Part shown: positions 59,571 through 64,000 of the stretch, one piece after another
How the letters are laid out: each line of letters opens with the position of its first letter
Numbering within the stretch: position 1 is the stretch's first letter
Assembly (NCBI GenBank): GCA_008921705.1
Contig: VFFE01006098.1
Span: forward strand, 311,406 to 375,405
DNA: 64,000 nucleotides
Reading direction: 5' to 3'
Source of the DNA: Burhinus oedicnemus
Taxonomy: Eukaryota; Chordata; Aves; Charadriiformes; Burhinidae
Program-made: the position numbers and the translations under genes
Notes under the pieces: model-generated
Database searches by the model: none
What the model saw: the letters and a program-made list of their open reading frames with translations, nothing else
Told to the model about the DNA's origin: nothing

Positions 59571-62500
59571 GAATGAATTGTATTCTGGATTTTTTTTCTT
59601 TGTTCTGTAATTATTTACGATTCTTATCTGTGTTCAGACTTGAGCTTAGTTTGTTAATATGTATAATTTAGCATTTATTGCATTCATATGTAAATATGAG
59701 CAAGTATTGTAAACTATTTCATTGCTGGGGATTGTGGGTGTTATACATACACACATTTAGGACTGCAGTTTTTGGTATAATTTTTTGTATTGTAAAATAA
59801 CAGCTAATTTAAAGCAGGAACGAGAAAATTATTGGGAGATCTGTGCATTTTAAATACAAATGTGAAGTACATGTATATAAATAAAAGTAAATAATGGAAA
59901 TCTTTCCTCTGAATTAAAAAGTAGATGATCTGGTTAACACACACACACCCCCGGCCCCGCTTTTTCTTCTTCCTTTTTTCACCCCCTTTCTTAAAATAGG
60001 GGGAAGAAGTAACTGAAGATGTTTTTAAAGACTCCTAGCTGGGGTGAGAGTGAGTTTCTACCACAGTGGTGGTGGTGGATCTCAAGGTGCTCATGACTCC
60101 CTAAGCAGGCTGTGTTCACCCTGTGCCAGATACCGAACCTGGGAGGAGGAAAGAGGGACATGTCCTCTACCAAAGCACAGGGGTAGGCTGCTGTGTCCAC
60201 ATACTGCCTTGCAATCCCCCAAAACCATCATCCTCACCTTACATCTTCCCTAAGGTGTCTTAGGGAAGCTTCTCCACAGCTGTCTCTGAAGTGTGGTGGA
60301 AAGGAGGAGCATCCTAAAGAGATGTGAGAGTCTTCACTGTGGAGAAAAAGGGGCTCATCCTCTATGCAGGTCACCTGGGATGGTCAAGCCTGAAGAGAGA
60401 ATTTATTTGCTCCAGCCTCCTCAGTGCTGGGGTCGTGAGTCCTTGCTGTCGTGATACAGCTGGTCTTTATTTGGTTTGGTGACTATATGACTCTCCCAAA
60501 GCTCAGGGCTTCTGCGTTTAGGGTTTAAATAAGCCCCACAAAAATGGAAAATCTCAGCCTCTTCCCTTTCTTACTCACTGCTAATTTTTTCCACTAAACC
60601 TCTCTTCATTTGAATCAGAAGAGAAAGACCTGACATCCTTGGAGACAGTATCATCCAGTTTTGCTAGTAATTTTGCAACCTTATCAAATGTTGGTGCCAG
60701 CTGGTGTTTCAGATGCACACAAAAGCTAGGAGAGCAATGTCGGAGGTGACCTCTCCTCTCCCACCCCTTGGAAGCCCGCATGCAGCTCACCCGGCATCCA
60801 GAAACTGATTCCTGCTGAGACGCAATCCGTTGTTCTCCATTTATTTTTATGTTGCTCTTCAGCTTTGAAATTAAGTACTGCTGAGATGAAGCAGAGTTGA
60901 ACCTGACGTTTATGAGCCATGAAGGTTTCAGTCACCGCCGTCTCCTAAGACCATTGTGCTACTTCATCCCATGGCATTAAACTTGGATGCAGAAGCCCAG
61001 TTCTCAGAAATTGCTGCAGAGTTGAGTGGAGCATGCCAGTCTGAAAGCACAGCATGGTGTGTCCAGACTTGAAATGAAGTGGGCAGGAGGTAAGAGTTTT
61101 AAAGCTAGTTTAAGCTCATTTTGGACAGCAGGATAAAACATAGAGGTATGGGGCCGTATTTCATCCCTGCTCTGATTTTTCTTCTTGTGTTGTAGCAAAG
61201 AAAAGAGGTTTGCAGCGAAGGAACAGAAGACAGCTCTGCATAAGTCCAGGATGATGCTCTTTGCTGTGCCACCTGTCATTAATGAATGCAGTTGGGAAAG
61301 AAGCCAGAGGGGTATTTGCCACGCAGCTTTTCTTTCCCCAAGACAAGTGTCAATCATCTACAGGAAGAGGGGAGGCAATTTTAAGTCTTTTTACAAAGCA
61401 AACAATTCAACCACCCTACAGAAGCCTGGACTTTGGGTTGGATTGAGTGTTGTTTCTCCTTACCCATGTAAAAGGTGGGGTTTGGGGCAACTCTTGGGTG
61501 GGTTACACATCCACTGGTTGGTAGTAAAATGATCTGTTGGTATGGTGGAAGCACAAAGGCTTGCTTTTTTTCCCTATTAATGCAAAGCGGGGGGAGAGAG
61601 GTGTACAAATGAGCCAGAGCTCCACAGCTAGTGTAGCTTACCATTTTGGAAAAAACAATTTCCAGAATTTTTCGTGTTTCTCCTTGGGGCTTTCGGTTTC
61701 TGAACTAATTAAGTAGCAATAAAGCAGGGAGGGGATCGAGTGACAAAATGAAAACGCAGAGATATTTTCAGAGGCCTAAGGTAAAGTAGGTGGGGGGATC
61801 TTTTAATAAGATGACTGATGGGACCTGGTGATGAGTTTATGGGCTGGTGGTGGTGTTTCAGGACCCAGGTGTCACCATCAGTTAGAAGGGGGCTGGGCCC
61901 CCAGCATTCCCCATTGCAGGGGGGGCTGGGAACAGCAACACCTCCCCAAACTATGCCTGCAATGCAGGTAGCCCCAACGCCCTCCGCCACACAATTCGGG
62001 GACACCAGTCATCACTCTGTGGCCAATGCTGAGGTCAGGTCCGTGATATCCTTGGAGGGCTGTTTTCTCCCCAGTGACTCCAGAGACTCAGCGACAAGCT
62101 TGGGTTTAGGGATCTGCAATAGGGATGTCTTAGGGGAAGTAAGATCTGCCCCCAAACAAAAGAGCAAGATCCAATGGTTCAAACCACCTTGAGATGCCGA
62201 TCAGACTCTCCCTTCCCCCTCTGCTTCCCTGTGTTCCTGGGTCCCTGCTCAGACCTTCTCATGCATCTCCTAGAAGCCACAGCTGCAGGGAATTTAGCCA
62301 AAAAACACTGCCAAAAGTGCCTCTGGCCACTCTGGGTCTAACAGCGAGGATAACAGCTTGCTCCTCTTTGTTGCCCTAATGCTGGCAAGAAGCTTGGGGT
62401 GCAGCTCTGCGTGCACACAGCCTGCCGGAGTAGGGCTGTTTCTGATCTCACCCCACCAGTGGTGACCAGTGATGCAGCGGGAAGGTAGAATTTAATCTCT

Positions 62501-64000
62501 CCTGGTCCTCACGGTGACCCCTGAATTTAGTGTGGAAGCAGAGGTTTAGCAGGGAGGTCTGGATTGTGACGGCTGATCACGTATCATCATTGTGATGGGG
62601 AATTAGAGCACAGCATGGAGATAACTCTGGTGTCCACGTTTCTCCATCCGTCCCACCAGCAGCTCGCTGACTGTTTTATCAGCTCTTCCTTCCAGTCTGC
62701 AGCCACGATGTGCCTCTGACAGTGTGACTGGCAGTATTTCCATTGACATGTTCCCTGGGACCCCTGCTCCCACCAGAAATCATTTCCATTTCTCCTTTAA
62801 AAAAAAAAACAAACAAACAAACAAAAAAAAACCCCACCAAACCCAAAAAACACTTTGAACTTTTCTCATGTCAGAGCTAATTCTGCAGCACTTCCCTTCG
62901 GCTAACATCCGCCGTTTCTGCACTCAGCATGGAAAGACAACATTTTAATAACCGAAGCGAGATGCATCCACCCCTATCAGCACATTAGCACTGTTTGCAT
63001 GGAGATAACGGATGGTAAATCGTTGTTTCTGCTTTAAACGTCCCCTCGCAGCAGTTGTACATCAGCTGCAGGATTTTGCTTGTGCTGCGTCTGCAGTCGC
63101 AGCGTGACGGGGAATCGTTGGTCTCCATCGGGTCCTGCCTGCAGGTCTCTCCTCCGAACCTTCAGAGATGCCCTGTGCTCATCTCTGCCCTGGGGGCTAC
63201 ACAGGTTGTAGGACCTTTTCTCTGGGAACTGGGGAAAATCACTTCACCTGCTCTTGCTTCAGCATTCGTTCCTGTCTGGTGTCCCTGGTTGGAGGAGGGA
63301 GTGGGGTCAGTTTTGTTGTGGGCACAGCCAGTGTCCCCCAGAACCATACCCAGACATGTGATAGAAGTGAGGGTCAAGCAAAGTTCCCTCTAGCTGTTAG
63401 TGGTGCTCCTGCTCCAAAATCTCTTCAAATTTAGGGTGGTTTCCAAGCTTGCTTGAAGCCAGTTGCTGTGACCCAGAGTAGGGATGTCCTAACCAGCCTT
63501 TCACCCTCTATCAATGAAACCAGCACATGCTGTCTTGGTGCATAGCCCTCAGGAGCAAGGACAGACCCTGTGACCATGAGAGTCCTGAGGACTCTTTCAA
63601 GGCCAGGTCCCCCCTGAAACCTGGCAGCTACTGGCACCACCCATCGCCATCTGGCCCTGGACCGTCCCCTGCCAGGTTTTTGGGTGCTGACCTTGGTCAA
63701 GTGGCCGCCTGCCAAGAAACAGGGAAAAGACATCAGATCTGCAACGTTTTCACAGCACATTTCAGGTTCAACCGGCTGGAACTTTCCCAGGAAGTTTTCT
63801 TTGTGTCGGCAAAATCCCAGCTGCCGAAACAGCCTGCACGTCACAGGGAAGGAAAGGATTTTGACGAGAGTCCTGAGTCTGGCCTTAATGCTCAGGCTTT
63901 GCTCCCTCTCTGCATCCTCAGCTGCTTCGTGCATGCATGAAGACAAACATGATTTTCAGAATGAAAAGGTGCAGTATTTCTAGGTTTGACCTTGAACTCA
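59571..64000. other. Region downstream of ATRN, no gene supported
   Basis: Composition becomes richer in G and C from about 60 kb onward. I see no CR1, no convincing splice-flanked exon and no conserved protein motif. The longest frames (63431-63946 minus, 63527-63940 plus) overlap each other on opposite strands and lack family features. A (CA)-type run with 'cccccggccccgc' sits near 59938-59960, and an A-rich low-complexity run at 62800-62850. In human the next gene is GFRA4, on the opposite strand, but nothing here is recognisable as it. The stretch may include an unseen UTR. Confidence 0.6.
62800..62850. repeat. A-rich low-complexity tract
   Basis: A run of A's merges into four 'caaa' units and then 'aaaaaccccaccaaacccaaa'. 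It may be the tail of an unrecognised retroposed sequence on the + strand, but no body is identifiable upstream. Confidence 0.75.

Noticed and set aside
62800..62850. A-rich tract as the tail of a processed pseudogene
   Set aside because: No coding-like or gene-like body and no poly(A) signal could be recognised directly upstream.
63431..63946. 171-codon minus-strand frame with an overlapping 137-codon plus-strand frame
   Set aside because: Two opposite-strand frames in GC-rich sequence are expected by chance. Neither shows GFRA4 or other family cysteine patterns.
1..64000. CRISPR arrays, bacterial operons, phage or plasmid functions
   Set aside because: The window is intron-rich vertebrate DNA with CR1 repeats. 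No regularly spaced repeat arrays or prokaryotic gene organisation are present.

Overview
The window is vertebrate nuclear DNA, almost certainly from a bird. CR1 LINE fragments occur on both strands, including copies with the avian 3' end built on 'attctatgattcta'-type repeats, and one CR1 is interrupted by an ERVL-like solo LTR. Coding sequence is sparse: short exons are separated by 1-15 kb AT-rich introns. Nearly all the open frames over 60 codons are chance frames or CR1 remnants.

The one gene I can support is the 3' end of attractin (ATRN), on the + strand. Five coding exons (11317-11378, 26656-26734, 38981-39088, 53260-53374, 54416-54540) join in frame, all with GT-AG introns. They encode the last 162 residues: the juxtamembrane segment, the single transmembrane helix (split by an intron) and a cytoplasmic tail of about 128 residues. 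A long 3' untranslated region follows, with several candidate poly(A) signals between 57254 and 59885. From known family biology, attractin is a type I membrane glycoprotein that works with the ubiquitin ligase MGRN1 in melanocortin-receptor signalling and in myelin maintenance. The large ectodomain lies upstream of this window.

Layout: 1-11316 is intron. 11379-26655 is a 15 kb intron holding a duplicated block around a 20-N assembly gap (13772-16073), a sense CR1 (16101-16488) and a long antisense CR1 (16826-19970) split by a solo LTR (18913-19622). 26735-38980 is an intron with one old CR1-like remnant. 39089-53259 is an intron with two antisense CR1 copies (43762-44608 and 50739-51177). 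53375-54415 is the short last intron. 54541 to about 59570 is the 3' UTR, with Pumilio-type motifs, a TA/TG hairpin and complementary C- and G-tracts. From about 59.9 kb to the end is more GC-rich sequence with no gene I can support. In human, GFRA4 is the next gene downstream of ATRN, but I see no exon of it here.

The best leads are the probable false (haplotype) duplication at the gap, which exposes a 413-bp indel; the nested LTR in an internally deleted CR1; an inverted CR1 pair that could form intronic double-stranded RNA; a cluster of Pumilio motifs and structure-prone tracts in the ATRN 3' UTR; and a weak splice donor whose read-through would give an attractin without its tail. I found no clear evidence of a wholly new biological system.
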